Numbered from the stretch's first letter, positions 53,229-63,626 are shown. The stretch: DNA of 64,000 nucleotides from Pseudomonas aestuarii (GCF_027988105.1 NZ_JAQJZJ010000006.1:186001-250000), one strand, 5' to 3'. The notes: generated from the sequence alone by a model not told the origin. Translations and numbers: made by a program.

Positions 53229-55401
53229 TCATGGCAATATCGTCAATGAGCCGATTAGCCTCTTTGACGGTGAGCTTTTGTAACCAATTGCCCAGCCAGA
53301 TAATGAACCGGTCTCGCTGACCGGTAATTCGCATCACAAGCAGCCCGGCTGTGAGTGCGTTGGAACCATCTGCGGCTGTTGGCGGCGTAAGGCGCAAGGC
53401 ATCATGCAGTGCGTTGTAGGAAGTCAGTTCTGCAGAGGAGGGCAAAGTCACCGGGTACTGCATGACAGCCATAAAGAGAGCGGCCTGCTGATGCAGATAC
53501 CACGGGAGTGTACTGTTCTCGGCTAGCGCTAGTGCCGCCTGCAACAGCTCCTGGCGGTAGCCCGTTATGTCCGCCGACTCTGGGTAGCTTTCTGGGCGAT
53601 GCAGTCCTGTTTCTACTGCGCCTGCCCTGAACAGATCAGCAAGCACAAACAAAGCGACTTCCCGCTCGGATTGAGGGGCAGTGGGCTCTAGCTTCAGCAT
53701 CAGTGCCTGAAGAACCGGTCGCAGCAGTTTGGCAGAAGGAAATATGTCTAAGCCGCAGCGCAGAACGCTGGCCAGGGCAGGATTGCGTGACCAGCAAGCG
53801 ATCAGCTTACGGGCAATCGTTTCCATTTCATGATCAAGTGCCTGGCGCTCACTGACTTCAATATTGGTCAGCGCATCCTCGGCTGGCAGCTCGGGGTCGG
53901 CCATGCTGCGGCGCATGCGTAGCACTTGGCGTAATCGATTGGCCGCAAAGCGTTTGACGGTATCGTCACGCACGTCCGCCCGAGGCAGGGATATACGGGC
54001 CAGCGCTAAAGGGTTCTCATCGACATCGTTCGCATCATCCAGTGCGTCGGCAAGCCAAAGCAGATGATCCAGGCTGCCAGTAGCCTGCAGCAAAGTAGCG
54101 GGGTCGGGTGCTGTGCTGATTTGCCCGTTCACGCCTCGCATAAAGCGGGAGGTACTGCCCTGAACGGCGAAGTCTTCCCAGGCGACTGCCTCAGACTTTT
54201 CTTTCTTGGTTTCCAGGCCATTCGCCGCATCGTTAAAGCAGTGTCTGATGAGCAGGTTTGCCCAACTGCTAATGTCGCCTGCGAGCGTCTCAAGCGCTAA
54301 GTTTTGCGCCGACTCGGTTGGAATGGCCACGACTAAACGCATGTCATCGACATAGCGGCAGTAGTCCAGCAGCCTGGCGTGGACCGTAACGCCATTGATT
54401 TGGATAGGAATGCCGAGCCCTTGGCGTAGGCCGGCAACCACCATTTGATCGAAATCATGCATGTAAGCGTTGGCAAAGAAGCCGCTTGCTACCAAGCCCT
54501 GGGGGAGGCCTAGTTTGAGCTCGCTACGGCCAGCTGAGTCGCTGGGGTTCCATTGCCAGCTAACGATTTTCTCAACTGCTTGCCAAAATGGTTCGGCTTC
54601 AACTTCGGAGTAGGGGATGGCGAATTCGCTGGCGTAACGGTGGTACAGCTTGCGCAGGCGGCTGACAACAGCGGATTGACTTACACAGTCATAAAACTTG
54701 GCCAGATCAAGCTTGACCACAAACAGGCGCTCGTCATGCAGGCTGGACAGTGCTTCGCGACAAACCTCTGCGGGGCGCTCCAGGAAGCGCTCATAGTCCA
54801 CGAAGAACTGCGAATAGGTGGTGGCATTGCCCCAGCGAAAGCGTGCGTGCTGCTTGCCATCAGACTCATCAAGCCAGTCGCAGAACAGCCGATTGCCGTA
54901 GCTGCAAACTCGTTGCCTGGCTTGGGCCTTACTGCTGTATCTCTCAGGGTCGGTATTGCCTTGCAGTGTTTCTACGGCGTCAGCGAGGCACAGCATGACG
55001 GCAGAAGCCAAAACCTGCTCACGAATGCTGACATGGGCTAATGGGCGTAAATCCGGCTCAGTTTGCAGTGCGCCGCCATCTTTGGGTATGGGTTTGAATT
55101 TCCAATCGCCGCCTTCAGCTTCAGCCTTCGATGGGAAGTACCACTTGCCATTTTTGGGGGCCGGCACCAGGCGCAATGGGCTTACTGCACTATGGTCGCC
55201 GGTGGAAACCTGACGCTGCCACTCTTTAAGTGTTTGCGGTAGCAGCAGGGAAACCTGCTCCAGTTCCAGGATGTCGGCATACCAGTTATGTCGGCGAATG
55301 TAGGCGTCGGACTTTTTCCAAGCCTGAGCCAGAACAGCCTCATCGGCCAGCAGCTTAAGTGATGGCATTAACCGTTCATAGCGGGCGTCAACAACGCTCA
55401 T
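53182..55401 (-). CDS. Reverse transcriptase of the unknown-group (UG/DRT) type
   Basis: The 739-residue protein has an RT core with motif A KLDLAKFYD (230-238), motif B LGLPQGLVASG (297-307) and catalytic YVDD (350-353). A long N-terminal region (1-115) and a roughly 300-residue helical C-terminal region, without a recognised RNA-binding or X domain, set it apart from group II introns and retrons. The separate nitrilase downstream points to a DRT1-like system. The start at 55401 overlaps the hsdS stop as ATGA, so the RT is co-translated with the type I R-M genes. Confidence 0.88.
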   Translation of the reverse strand: MSVVDARYERLMPSLKLLADEAVLAQAWKKSDAYIRRHNWYADILELEQVSLLLPQTLKEWQRQVSTGDHSAVSPLRLVPAPKNGKWYFPSKAEAEGGDWKFKPIPKDGGALQTEPDLRPLAHVSIREQVLASAVMLCLADAVETLQGNTDPERYSSKAQARQRVCSYGNRLFCDWLDESDGKQHARFRWGNATTYSQFFVDYERFLERPAEVCREALSSLHDERLFVVKLDLAKFYDCVSQSAVVSRLRKLYHRYASEFAIPYSEVEAEPFWQAVEKIVSWQWNPSDSAGRSELKLGLPQGLVASGFFANAYMHDFDQMVVAGLRQGLGIPIQINGVTVHARLLDYCRYVDDMRLVVAIPTESAQNLALETLAGDISSWANLLIRHCFNDAANGLETKKEKSEAVAWEDFAVQGSTSRFMRGVNGQISTAPDPATLLQATGSLDHLLWLADALDDANDVDENPLALARISLPRADVRDDTVKRFAANRLRQVLRMRRSMADPELPAEDALTNIEVSERQALDHEMETIARKLIACWSRNPALASVLRCGLDIFPSAKLLRPVLQALMLKLEPTAPQSEREVALFVLADLFRAGAVETGLHRPESYPESADITGYRQELLQAALALAENSTLPWYLHQQAALFMAVMQYPVTLPSSAELTSYNALHDALRLTPPTAADGSNALTAGLLVMRITGQRDRFIIWLGNWLQKLTVKEANRLIDDIAMIDTRILGELHATWRG

Positions 55402-57113
55402 GCTACGGCCTGCTCGACCAGAGTGCCGGCCAGTTGTTCGTTGAGTTGGCGGGCTTGGGTCAGGCGGGTTTTCAGTTGGTCGCAGAGGGCCATAAGTTGA
55501 TCGATTTTGGCGACGATGCGGTGTTGTTCTGCCAAGGGAGGAACCGCAGTTGGCATTTTCAGAAGAATACCGTGATTCAAGTTCACCATGGTCGTACCTA
55601 CAGCCGCTCCAGCCAGATAGGTACGAATCGAATTGCACCTGAATAGAGTCCAGATATACGCCCTGGAGACTTCTTGCGTGAAGCGAAGCACAAAACTACC
55701 TGTGCCACAGAGCCAGCCGTCCTCTGAGTCAGTAACTAGTGCCACCCGGCCAACCTCACCGCGGCGCGCCATCACCATATCCCCTGCACTCAAACGATAT
55801 GAATCAAGAGTTCCAGCCATTTCGAGAGAAAGAGATACAGAGTGATCGGGCACTATGCGTCCATCAATCATGTGTGACGGGTTTACCAAGGGAACACCGC
55901 CCTCTACATAGTCTGATTGATGTATCAATGATCCGAATGGGCCAGTAGATACATCTAGAGCAAAGTCAGCAAAGCGCTGCCACGCCCAGCCGGCCGGTAG
56001 CTCAAACGATTTCTCGTTATCACCAATCTCCGCCAGCGGTTTCTGCTTTCTAATCTTGCCGACAGCCACCAGACGCTCCTTTTCCTGTGCAATTCGCTTA
56101 AGCAACTCACTGGCCGGCTCATCACTTGGATCTTGCGGCACCAGCTTGCCCATTACGGCCAGTTGCAGCAGGGTTTGTTTGAGGGCGTCGATGCTGGGTT
56201 CGGTGGTGAACAGGGTGTGGAAGTGTTCGGCCAGACGTTGCCAGTTGGTGGCGAAGTCGGTGGCATCGCTGGCCTGGGTCAGGCTGTCGAGCAGCGCTTG
56301 TACCAGTTGGGCTTGGGCGCTTTCGGCGTCGGCCTGCTGGGTTTCCAGGCGGTCGCACAGGGTCATCAGTTCATCGACTTTGGCGGCGATGCGGTGTTGT
56401 TCGGCGAGGGGAGGCAAACCAAATGGTCTGACGAAGAGCTTGTCGTAAACAAGGCTCTGAACCGTAGTTCCTTGTTTGACATCTTCCTTCAAGATAACGC
56501 GCTCAGTGCCACGCAGCATAAGCTGCACATAATCTGATGGCTGAGGTTGGAATGGTGAAATCGCTTTCAAGTCTTGGTTGATGGTGCAAGGCACTGCGGT
56601 TATTTGAGCAGGCAGCTTCCGTTTTAAAATGCCGCTTCGGCCCACTAACAAAATAGAGCCAATTGGCACTAACTCCAGGCTTGTCTTATCCAGTGCTAAT
56701 TGCGTGACCTTTAGCTCGCTATCTGTGATGTCACCATCATGCATGTCCTTAGGGGAAACCCAAGGAATGTCACCATCCCAAAACTCTGACTTTGACATTG
56801 ATGGTGTGCTGCCACCTCGCATAGCAGCGATCTCGTTTAGGGAGGCCCAACACCATCCCTCAGGCAAGCCAAACGGTTTTTCCTCTTCAGTAATCTCAGC
56901 CAGCGCCTTCTGCTTTTTGAGCTTCCCCTCAGCCACCAACCGCGCCTTTTCCTCGGCAATCCGCTTAAGCAACTCACTTGCCGGCTCATCGCTGGGATCT
57001 TGCGCCACCAACTTGCCACGCACCGCCAACTCCAGAATCAGCTCACGCAGCTTTTTGATGCCATTGGGCGCACCGGCTAGCAGTGGCAGGTTGTCGGTGA
57101 GCAGCGCGGTCAT
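55398..57113 (-). CDS. hsdS: Type I restriction-modification specificity subunit HsdS
   Basis: The 571-residue subunit has two target-recognition domains, each flanked by conserved regions. The pairs GKLVAQDPSDEPASELLKRI and GKLVPQDPSDEPASELLKRI, and PPLAEQHRIAAKVDELMTLC and PPLAEQHRIVAKIDQLMALC, are internal repeats. The two TRDs differ from one another (IAAMRGGSTPSMSKSEFW and FADFALDVSTGPFGSLIH), so the target is bipartite and asymmetric. The coding sequence also keeps these repeats, allowing domain exchange. Overlaps of 4 bases with hsdM and with the RT gene show one operon. Confidence 0.93.
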   Translation of the reverse strand: MTALLTDNLPLLAGAPNGIKKLRELILELAVRGKLVAQDPSDEPASELLKRIAEEKARLVAEGKLKKQKALAEITEEEKPFGLPEGWCWASLNEIAAMRGGSTPSMSKSEFWDGDIPWVSPKDMHDGDITDSELKVTQLALDKTSLELVPIGSILLVGRSGILKRKLPAQITAVPCTINQDLKAISPFQPQPSDYVQLMLRGTERVILKEDVKQGTTVQSLVYDKLFVRPFGLPPLAEQHRIAAKVDELMTLCDRLETQQADAESAQAQLVQALLDSLTQASDATDFATNWQRLAEHFHTLFTTEPSIDALKQTLLQLAVMGKLVPQDPSDEPASELLKRIAQEKERLVAVGKIRKQKPLAEIGDNEKSFELPAGWAWQRFADFALDVSTGPFGSLIHQSDYVEGGVPLVNPSHMIDGRIVPDHSVSLSLEMAGTLDSYRLSAGDMVMARRGEVGRVALVTDSEDGWLCGTGSFVLRFTQEVSRAYIWTLFRCNSIRTYLAGAAVGTTMVNLNHGILLKMPTAVPPLAEQHRIVAKIDQLMALCDQLKTRLTQARQLNEQLAGTLVEQAVA

Positions 57114-58579
57114 ACCTTGCGCTCCAGGGCTTCGGCCAGCACTGCTTTAAGCTGGTCACGCAGGTCGTTGATTTCGCCTTGCAGCTTTGCGTAGCCACGC
57201 AGCAGTTCATCCGGGTCATGGCTGATCTGTTCGCCGATATGCGGGTTTTTACAGTCCAGATTCCAGTTGCGCGCTTGCAGTTCTTCAATGCTCACCTGCC
57301 AGGCGAACTGGTTCTCCACTCGTGCGGCAAAGCCATCGGCTTCGCTGCCCCACCAGTCTTGTTCCACGGCGAATTCTTCGATGCGCATGGGGCGGGTCTT
57401 GGAGTAGTTCTTCACGCCGGTTGGGTACTGGTGCTCGTAGAACCACACCTGTTTGGTCGGCGTGCCTTTGGTGAAGAACAGCAGGTTGGTTTTGATGCCG
57501 GTGTAGGGGTTGAACACGCCGTTGGGCAGGCGAACGATAGTGTGCAGGTTGCACTCGGTGAGCAGTTTTTCCTTGATGCGGCTCTTGATGCCTTCGCCGA
57601 ACAGAAAGCCATCGGGCAGCACAACGGCGGCGCGGCCACCGTCTTTGAGCAGCTGCATGATCAGCACAAGAAACAAATCGGCGGTCTCGCGGGTGCGGAA
57701 GGCGGCGGGGAAGTTGGTTTCGATGCCGTCTTCTTCCATGCCGCCAAACGGCGGGTTGGCGACGATGCAGTGCACGCGCTCGCTCGGGCCCCAGCTGATC
57801 AGCGGTTTGCTCAGGGTGTTGTCGTGACGGATCTGATTCGGCACTTCGATGCCGTGCAGGATCATGTTGGTAGTAGCCAGCAGGTGCGGCAGCGGCTTTT
57901 TCTCCACGCCGAAGATGCTGGCTTGCAAGGTGCGTTCGTCTTCGGCAGTTTTTACATAGCGGCTGCGCTTGTGCTCGATGGTGCAGGTAAGAAAGCCGCC
58001 GGTCCCGCAGGCCGGATCCATGACCTTTTCGTCCAGCTTAGGGTCGACCATGCGCACCATAAACTCGGTGACCGGGCGCGGGGTGTAGAACTCACCGGCG
58101 TTGCCGGCGTTTTGCAGGTCGCGTAGCAGTTGCTCGTAGAGGTTGCCGAACTCGTGGCGTTCCTGGGCCTTGTTGAAGTCCACGCCATGCTGAATCTTGT
58201 TGATCACCTGGCGCAGCAGCTGGCCGGATTTCATGTAGTTGTAGGCGTCTTCGAACACGCTGCGCACCACGAAGGCGGATGGCGTGTTGCTGTACTCGTG
58301 CAGGTTCTGCAGCTGCGGGAACAGGTTGTTGTCGATAAAGCCCTTGAGGTCTTCGCCGGTCATGCCTTCCGGGTCGGCGGCCCAAGTGCGCCAGCGGCAG
58401 CTATCGGGGATGGGCGATTTGTAGCTGTCGTCCATCAGCTCCCATTCCAGCTCGCGGTCATCGAAGATCTTCAGGAACAGCAGCCAGACCAACTGGCCGA
58501 TGCGCTGGGCGTCGCCATCGACACCGACGTCTTTGCGCATGATGTCTTGGATGGATTTGATGGTTGAGCTGATGGACAT
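57110..58579 (-). CDS. hsdM: Type I restriction-modification DNA methyltransferase HsdM
   Basis: The 489-residue N6-adenine methyltransferase has the SAM motif DPACGTGGF (188-196), catalytic NPPF (275-278) and an N-terminal HsdM helical domain. It methylates host DNA with HsdS specificity and is also part of the restriction complex. The start at 58579 is 8 bases after the Mrr-like gene, and the stop overlaps hsdS by 4 bases. Confidence 0.95.
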   Translation of the reverse strand: MSISSTIKSIQDIMRKDVGVDGDAQRIGQLVWLLFLKIFDDRELEWELMDDSYKSPIPDSCRWRTWAADPEGMTGEDLKGFIDNNLFPQLQNLHEYSNTPSAFVVRSVFEDAYNYMKSGQLLRQVINKIQHGVDFNKAQERHEFGNLYEQLLRDLQNAGNAGEFYTPRPVTEFMVRMVDPKLDEKVMDPACGTGGFLTCTIEHKRSRYVKTAEDERTLQASIFGVEKKPLPHLLATTNMILHGIEVPNQIRHDNTLSKPLISWGPSERVHCIVANPPFGGMEEDGIETNFPAAFRTRETADLFLVLIMQLLKDGGRAAVVLPDGFLFGEGIKSRIKEKLLTECNLHTIVRLPNGVFNPYTGIKTNLLFFTKGTPTKQVWFYEHQYPTGVKNYSKTRPMRIEEFAVEQDWWGSEADGFAARVENQFAWQVSIEELQARNWNLDCKNPHIGEQISHDPDELLRGYAKLQGEINDLRDQLKAVLAEALERKV

Positions 58580-58587
58580 GGAAAACC

Positions 58588-59766
58588 TTATTCGGTGAGG
58601 GGCTCTGCGGGCGAGCCTTCAAAGTAACTGTCGTCAACTTCCAGTAGGGACAGCTTTTTCTGTTTAATGCCGACGCCGTGTTTAATCAGCAGCTCAATGA
58701 GCTTGTCGCCGTCGATCAGGGTGATGGGTGCGGCTCCGGGGAAGAGCGCCACATCCTTGCAGCCCTTGGCAAAGCCCCCGATGGTGATGATGGTTCCGCG
58801 CAAGGCACCATGCAGCGGCAGGGCCCCGCGCAATTGGTCTAGCACTGGGCGGGTAATATTGGCTTTGTGACGTTTGACCTGAACCACTTCCTTGATTTCG
58901 GTGATACCGAATTGGAAGTTGGCGATGACATCGACCCCCTTGTCGCCGCTCTGTTTAGTGACCTGGACATTTTCGTAATCCATGGCCTCCAACAGGTCCT
59001 TGATGAGTTCTTCGAAGCGGTACGGATCGAGGGATTCCAGCCGTTCTCGCAAGGCGATGGTTTGCGCGGCATTGTAATCCTTGATGGCGCTGAAGACATT
59101 GTGATGAGCCTGCAGCTGTGGGCGTGCAACCTGCGGCGCGGCATAGTCCACCCCGGCGCTGGTAATGCTGTATGTATTGCCCTCACGGCTGACGTAGCCG
59201 CGCGCCGTCAGGTTGAGCAAGCGTTGGCGAAGGGTGGCGTTAATACTCGATGGTGTTTTGTGATTGGAGTTTTCCAGGAGAAACTCGGTCCACTCCTCCA
59301 GCAGGTCGGCGCGTTTGCCCGGCGAATGGGCGGCCAGAATGGCTAGCAATTGCGGCAGTCCTTCGGCTTCGTCCAGCTCTCGCAGCAGACCTGGAACAGA
59401 GGCGATGAAGTCGTTGCCACGATGTTCCAGCTGGTACTGCCCGGATGCATTGAGGGACAGGAGCTGGTAGGTGTTGATAAACAGGTAAGCCCCATAGATG
59501 TGCCGGGGGTTTACTTTCTGTTGGCTTTCATCCCAGATCCGTTGAGCCAGCTGGCGGTCGGTACCGTTCAGTCGCTCGGGAATCCAGAGACTCGGCTGGC
59601 TCCAGTCGACAGTGTTCTGTGGTGTGCCCGTTTGCTCATGAACGGCCTTGATCAGGCTGCGCACCTGATCCTTGCTGATACCGTCAAAAATACGCAGCAG
59701 CGCCGCAACCTCCGAATAAAGAGGAAATAGCGGTGTGCGCACTAGGGGCTGACGTGCTCCCGTCAT
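58588..59766 (-). CDS. Mrr-like restriction endonuclease
   Basis: The 392-residue protein has an N-terminal region (1-215) of mostly helical character with a winged-helix-like stretch (INATLRQRLLNLTARGYVSR). A C-terminal Mrr-type PD-(D/E)xK domain follows (FEELIKDLLEAM, GDKGVDVIA, EVVQVKRHK), with Glu252, Asp279, Gln296 and Lys298. The metal ligands are intact. Mrr nucleases cut modified DNA or foreign methylated sites. Its position between hsdR and hsdM, 24 bases after hsdR, shows that it belongs to the operon. Confidence 0.88.
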   Translation of the reverse strand: MTGARQPLVRTPLFPLYSEVAALLRIFDGISKDQVRSLIKAVHEQTGTPQNTVDWSQPSLWIPERLNGTDRQLAQRIWDESQQKVNPRHIYGAYLFINTYQLLSLNASGQYQLEHRGNDFIASVPGLLRELDEAEGLPQLLAILAAHSPGKRADLLEEWTEFLLENSNHKTPSSINATLRQRLLNLTARGYVSREGNTYSITSAGVDYAAPQVARPQLQAHHNVFSAIKDYNAAQTIALRERLESLDPYRFEELIKDLLEAMDYENVQVTKQSGDKGVDVIANFQFGITEIKEVVQVKRHKANITRPVLDQLRGALPLHGALRGTIITIGGFAKGCKDVALFPGAAPITLIDGDKLIELLIKHGVGIKQKKLSLLEVDDSYFEGSPAEPLTE

Positions 59767-59790
59767 AGGTTAACTCCTAAACAATTCGCT

Positions 59791-62157
59791 TCAGGCGCTA
59801 TACAGCTCGTCTTCCAGCTCATGGATGGCTTTGTTGTAACCGGCCTTGCCGCCAAACGCCTTGACCAGTTCGATGGGCGCACCGATCTGGCTGAAGGGGT
59901 CGAGCTGGAGGATCTTGATGTCTTCGATATGCTCGATGCCGGTATCGGCGTATTTATCCAGCAGCGCCTCCAGCACCTGGCGGGCGGCACCTGTGTACTT
60001 GCCAAAGTAATTGCGCTTCTTCACCTGCTCGGCACGCTCGCGGCGGCTCAACGGCGGCTGGTCGAAGGCGACGTGGCAGATCAGGTCGAACGGGTCGAGG
60101 GGCTTGCCCTGCTTCTTTTCCACTTCTTCGGCCAGGGCTTCCCACATCACGCCTTGGGTGGCCATTTCGTCGATGATGGCTTTCTTCTGCTCGGCATCGC
60201 TCCAGCGCCGCAGGAAGTCATCCAGCGAGGCGAACTGCTTTTTTACGCAGACGCGGGTGTAGTCGTGCAGCGACTCGGTGATCAGCCGGCCGTCCGGGCC
60301 GTAGTACTGCACGCGCTCGGCGATGACGTAGATCGGCAGATTGTCGATGACGTACTTGATACGCTTCTTGCCGTCCTCCTCGCCGGTGAACTCCAGGTCA
60401 TCGCCTTCGGCATCAAGGCCTGCGCTGATGCCGTCTTCATCGGCCTGCGGATTGTCTGGCGGTACGGGGGAATCATCACCTTCAGGGGCATAGATCACCA
60501 CGGGGTCGCCGTCGAAGGCAGGGTCGGCGAACAGCTCGGTGGCCTTCTTGAAGTCCATGATGGTGAACCAGTATTTGCCGTAGTCCTCGTTGATGCGGGT
60601 GCCACGACCAATGATCTGCTTGAACTCGGTCATCGACTTGATGTGCTGGTCGAGCACGATCAGTTTGCAGGTCTGCGCATCGACGCCGGTGGTCATCAGC
60701 TTGCTGGTGGTGGCTATGACCGGGTAGCGCTGTTCCGGGTTGATGAAGTTATCCAGCTCGGTCTTGCCCTCTTGCTCATCGCCGGTGATGCGCATGACGT
60801 ACTTGCGGTTCTCGGCCACGCGCTCGGGGTTGAGGTTGACCAGGGCCTGACGCATGCGCTCGGCATGGTTGATGTCGTCGCAGAAGACGATGGTTTTCTG
60901 GAACGGGTCGGTGGCCTTGAGGAACTCGCTGACCTTTTCCGCCACTTTTAGGGTGCGCGCCTCGATGACCAGGGTGCGATCCATGTCCTTGAGGTTGTAG
61001 ATGCGGTCTTCGATCAGCTCGCCATTCTTGTCGAGCATGCCCTTGGGCGGTCGCCAGCCTTGCAGGTCTTTATCGAAGTCGATGCGCACCACTTTGTAGG
61101 GCGCGAGAAAGCCGTCTTCGATGCCCTGCTTCAAGGTGTAGCTGTACACCGGCTCACCGAAGTAGGTGATGCTGGACACCTCTTTGGTTTCCTTCGGCGT
61201 TGCCGTCAGGCCGACATGGGTGGCGCTGGAGAAGTAGTCGAGAATCTCGCGCCAGGCGGAATCCTCGGCGGCGCTGCCCCGGTGGCATTCGTCGATCACG
61301 ATCAGGTCGAAGAAGTCGCGGGAGAACTGCTTGTAGACGTTCATCTCTTCTTCAGTGCCGGTGACGGCCTGATAGAGCGACAGGTAGATCTCGTAGGAGG
61401 TATCGATCTGCCGTTTGGCGATTTTGGTCATCGCCTGGCCGAACGGTTTGAAGTCGTTGTTCTTGGTCTGGTCGACCAGGATGTTGCGGTCGGCGAGAAA
61501 CAGGATGCGTTTCTTCTGCTTGGACTTCCACAGCCGCCAGATGATCTGGAAGGCTGTGTAGGTCTTGCCAGTGCCGGTGGCCATCACCAGCAGCATGCGA
61601 TCCTGCCCACGCGCCACGGCTTCGACGGTGCGATTGATCGCGTTGGTCTGGTAGTAGCGCGGCATGCGCCCGGAACCGTCGTCGTAGTAGGGTGCGGCGA
61701 TCTTGTGCTGGGCTGCGTTATCTAGACCCTTCCACTGGCAATAGCGCTGCCAGAGTTCATCCGGGCTGGGGAACTGTTCGAGGCTGAGTTCTGTTTCAAC
61801 CTGGCTGCCGGTGCCGCTGCGGTCATGGAACAGAAAGCCATCGCCATTGCTGGAGAACACGAAGGGTAGATCCAGCGCCTCGGCATAACCCAGGGCCTGC
61901 TGCATGCCGTGGCCAACGGAGTGCTTATTGTCCTTCGCCTCGATCACGGCAATGGGCAGATTCTTCTGATAACTGAGGACGTAGTCGGCGCGTTTGTGCT
62001 CGCCACGGCTGTGCAGTTTGCCGCGTACGATGATGCGGCCTTTGGTAAAACCAAACTCTTCCAGCACCTGCTTGTGCATGTCCCAACCGGCTTTCTGAAT
62101 GGCGGGGGCAATGTATTTGCTGCAGATGTCTCGTTCAGAGAGTGACTTCTTGTCCAT
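59791..62157 (-). CDS. hsdR: Type I restriction-modification endonuclease HsdR
   Basis: The 788-residue motor subunit has an N-terminal PD-(D/E)xK nuclease (ADYVL with Asp58; AVIEAKD with Glu73 and Lys75). The SF2 translocase carries motif [11 protein letters not shown] (192-201) and DECH (289-292). The C-terminal region holds acidic and helical coupling segments. It is shorter than EcoKI HsdR (about 1,170 residues) but matches the compact group of type I R subunits. It is the first gene of an eight-gene operon ending near 50342. The 170-base gap to the divergent exonuclease gene holds both promoters. Confidence 0.94.
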   Translation of the reverse strand: MDKKSLSERDICSKYIAPAIQKAGWDMHKQVLEEFGFTKGRIIVRGKLHSRGEHKRADYVLSYQKNLPIAVIEAKDNKHSVGHGMQQALGYAEALDLPFVFSSNGDGFLFHDRSGTGSQVETELSLEQFPSPDELWQRYCQWKGLDNAAQHKIAAPYYDDGSGRMPRYYQTNAINRTVEAVARGQDRMLLVMATGTGKTYTAFQIIWRLWKSKQKKRILFLADRNILVDQTKNNDFKPFGQAMTKIAKRQIDTSYEIYLSLYQAVTGTEEEMNVYKQFSRDFFDLIVIDECHRGSAAEDSAWREILDYFSSATHVGLTATPKETKEVSSITYFGEPVYSYTLKQGIEDGFLAPYKVVRIDFDKDLQGWRPPKGMLDKNGELIEDRIYNLKDMDRTLVIEARTLKVAEKVSEFLKATDPFQKTIVFCDDINHAERMRQALVNLNPERVAENRKYVMRITGDEQEGKTELDNFINPEQRYPVIATTSKLMTTGVDAQTCKLIVLDQHIKSMTEFKQIIGRGTRINEDYGKYWFTIMDFKKATELFADPAFDGDPVVIYAPEGDDSPVPPDNPQADEDGISAGLDAEGDDLEFTGEEDGKKRIKYVIDNLPIYVIAERVQYYGPDGRLITESLHDYTRVCVKKQFASLDDFLRRWSDAEQKKAIIDEMATQGVMWEALAEEVEKKQGKPLDPFDLICHVAFDQPPLSRRERAEQVKKRNYFGKYTGAARQVLEALLDKYADTGIEHIEDIKILQLDPFSQIGAPIELVKAFGGKAGYNKAIHELEDELYSA

Positions 62158-62327
62158 CGGTTCCGAGTCCTTGGATTTATAAGTTCGGACTTTACCAGAC
62201 CGGTGATGGCTAAACGACTTGCCAGAACTCGCTAACGCTCAAGAGCTGAGTTGATGCGGGTAATATCCTGGTTGAGAATTGGCTTGGTTGCGGTTTATAC
62301 AGCCATCCGCCTGTGACGGAGATAGAA

Positions 62328-63626
62328 ATGTCATACATTCAAAAAGCTGATATTCCTAAGGCATACATTGCACCCGACGCACTTATGTATGCCGGTGCAG
62401 GCTGGCTTGCCCTAGTGCGCGAAGCGCTGGCTGTGATCGACAGCAGCGAGATCGTGGCTATCCGTGAAGACTCGGGCGCACTGCGCATCGAACTGGCCTG
62501 CAGCACGCCAGAGCAGCGCTACGCATTGACCGAAATCGCTAAGCGTTCACTGGCCGTATGTGAAATCTGCGGCGATGCTGGCGAGCTTCGCTTTGACGGC
62601 TTAAAAAACGGCCATCCTGCGGGCTGGCACCGCGTACGTTGCGAGGCACACGCCAACACCAAAACCTACGGTGACGAACTTCTCACCCGCGAAAAACGCC
62701 GGCGCCGAGCCCTTTGGCAAATCGCCCCGCTACGCGATCCGGCCGAGGTGCCCGGCGCCTTAGCAGAGCTTCGCTCGATCCTTGCCATGGACCAAGCCAC
62801 ACCTATCGGCCCTGCAGCCGGCTGGACCATCGACCAGCTGCTCGCCGCCGTGCCGGTTCACGCTGACGCCAACCCGCGCTACGTCTGCCCGAGCGAAATT
62901 CCTGAGCCGTGGAGAACTCGTTTTGAAATCGCCAGCAGCGGCAGCACCCGTTTCGCCAAGGGCTTCTATGCAGACGACTGGGCGAACTTTTTATACCTCT
63001 GGCAAAAAGAACACACTGCACTGACTGATCGCCTGTTAGACCTAGATGAGCCATCCGAAAATCTGCTGATTATCGACTTCGAAGCGACCTGCGAAGACCC
63101 AACACCCGAGGGTTACCACTTCCAGATTATTGAGATCGGAGCCGTCTGGGCATCGCACAACGGTGAAATTTTGGATACTTTCGAAACCTTGGTGCGCGCA
63201 GACCAGCCCATCAGTGAGTTTTGCACGGCTATCACGACGATCACCCAGGTCCAATCTGATAGCGGTTTGAGCTTCCCTGAAGCTAGTGCGGCCCTGGCGG
63301 AATTCGCCAGCCGTTACCCAAGTAAAACGTGGGCCAGTTGGGGCGCTGGCGACCTTAAAATGATCGAACGCGACAGCGCTTATCATGGTGTAAAGAACCC
63401 GCTAGATGACTGGGCGCACCGCAATCTGAAACTCGAATACCACGATGCAAAACCGAAAATGAAGAAAAAGCAGCCGCATGTGGGTATGAAGAGGGCGATG
63501 ATCGAGTTGGGTATCGAGCAAGAAGGCGCGCACCATCGGGCGCTGCCCGATGCGCTCAATATCGCCAAGGTTTTCTCAGAAATGCAGAGCAGAGTGCGAC
63601 TCAACCGCTGGGGCGAGCCGCAATGA
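62328..63626 (+). CDS. DEDDh-type 3'-5' exonuclease domain protein
   Basis: The 432-residue protein has an N-terminal region of about 240 residues with a small zinc-like motif (CEICGDAGELRFDG) and a C-terminal RNase T/DnaQ-type domain. Exo I is IIDFEATCED (Asp250, Glu252), Exo II lies in the TITQ/ASWGAGDLKM region, and Exo III ends HHRALPDALN with the DEDDh His. The ATG at 62328 has GGAG 6 bases upstream and is preferred to the GTG at 62313. It faces away from the R-M operon. The substrate, DNA or RNA, is not known. Confidence 0.85.
   Translation: MSYIQKADIPKAYIAPDALMYAGAGWLALVREALAVIDSSEIVAIREDSGALRIELACSTPEQRYALTEIAKRSLAVCEICGDAGELRFDGLKNGHPAGWHRVRCEAHANTKTYGDELLTREKRRRRALWQIAPLRDPAEVPGALAELRSILAMDQATPIGPAAGWTIDQLLAAVPVHADANPRYVCPSEIPEPWRTRFEIASSGSTRFAKGFYADDWANFLYLWQKEHTALTDRLLDLDEPSENLLIIDFEATCEDPTPEGYHFQIIEIGAVWASHNGEILDTFETLVRADQPISEFCTAITTITQVQSDSGLSFPEASAALAEFASRYPSKTWASWGAGDLKMIERDSAYHGVKNPLDDWAHRNLKLEYHDAKPKMKKKQPHVGMKRAMIELGIEQEGAHHRALPDALNIAKVFSEMQSRVRLNRWGEPQ

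Noticed and set aside
53182..55401. RT as a retron or group II intron
   Set aside because: No msr/msd-like RNA or intron domain V hairpin is seen next to it. It has no maturase or HNH domain and a long N-terminal region; the nitrilase partner points to a UG/DRT system.
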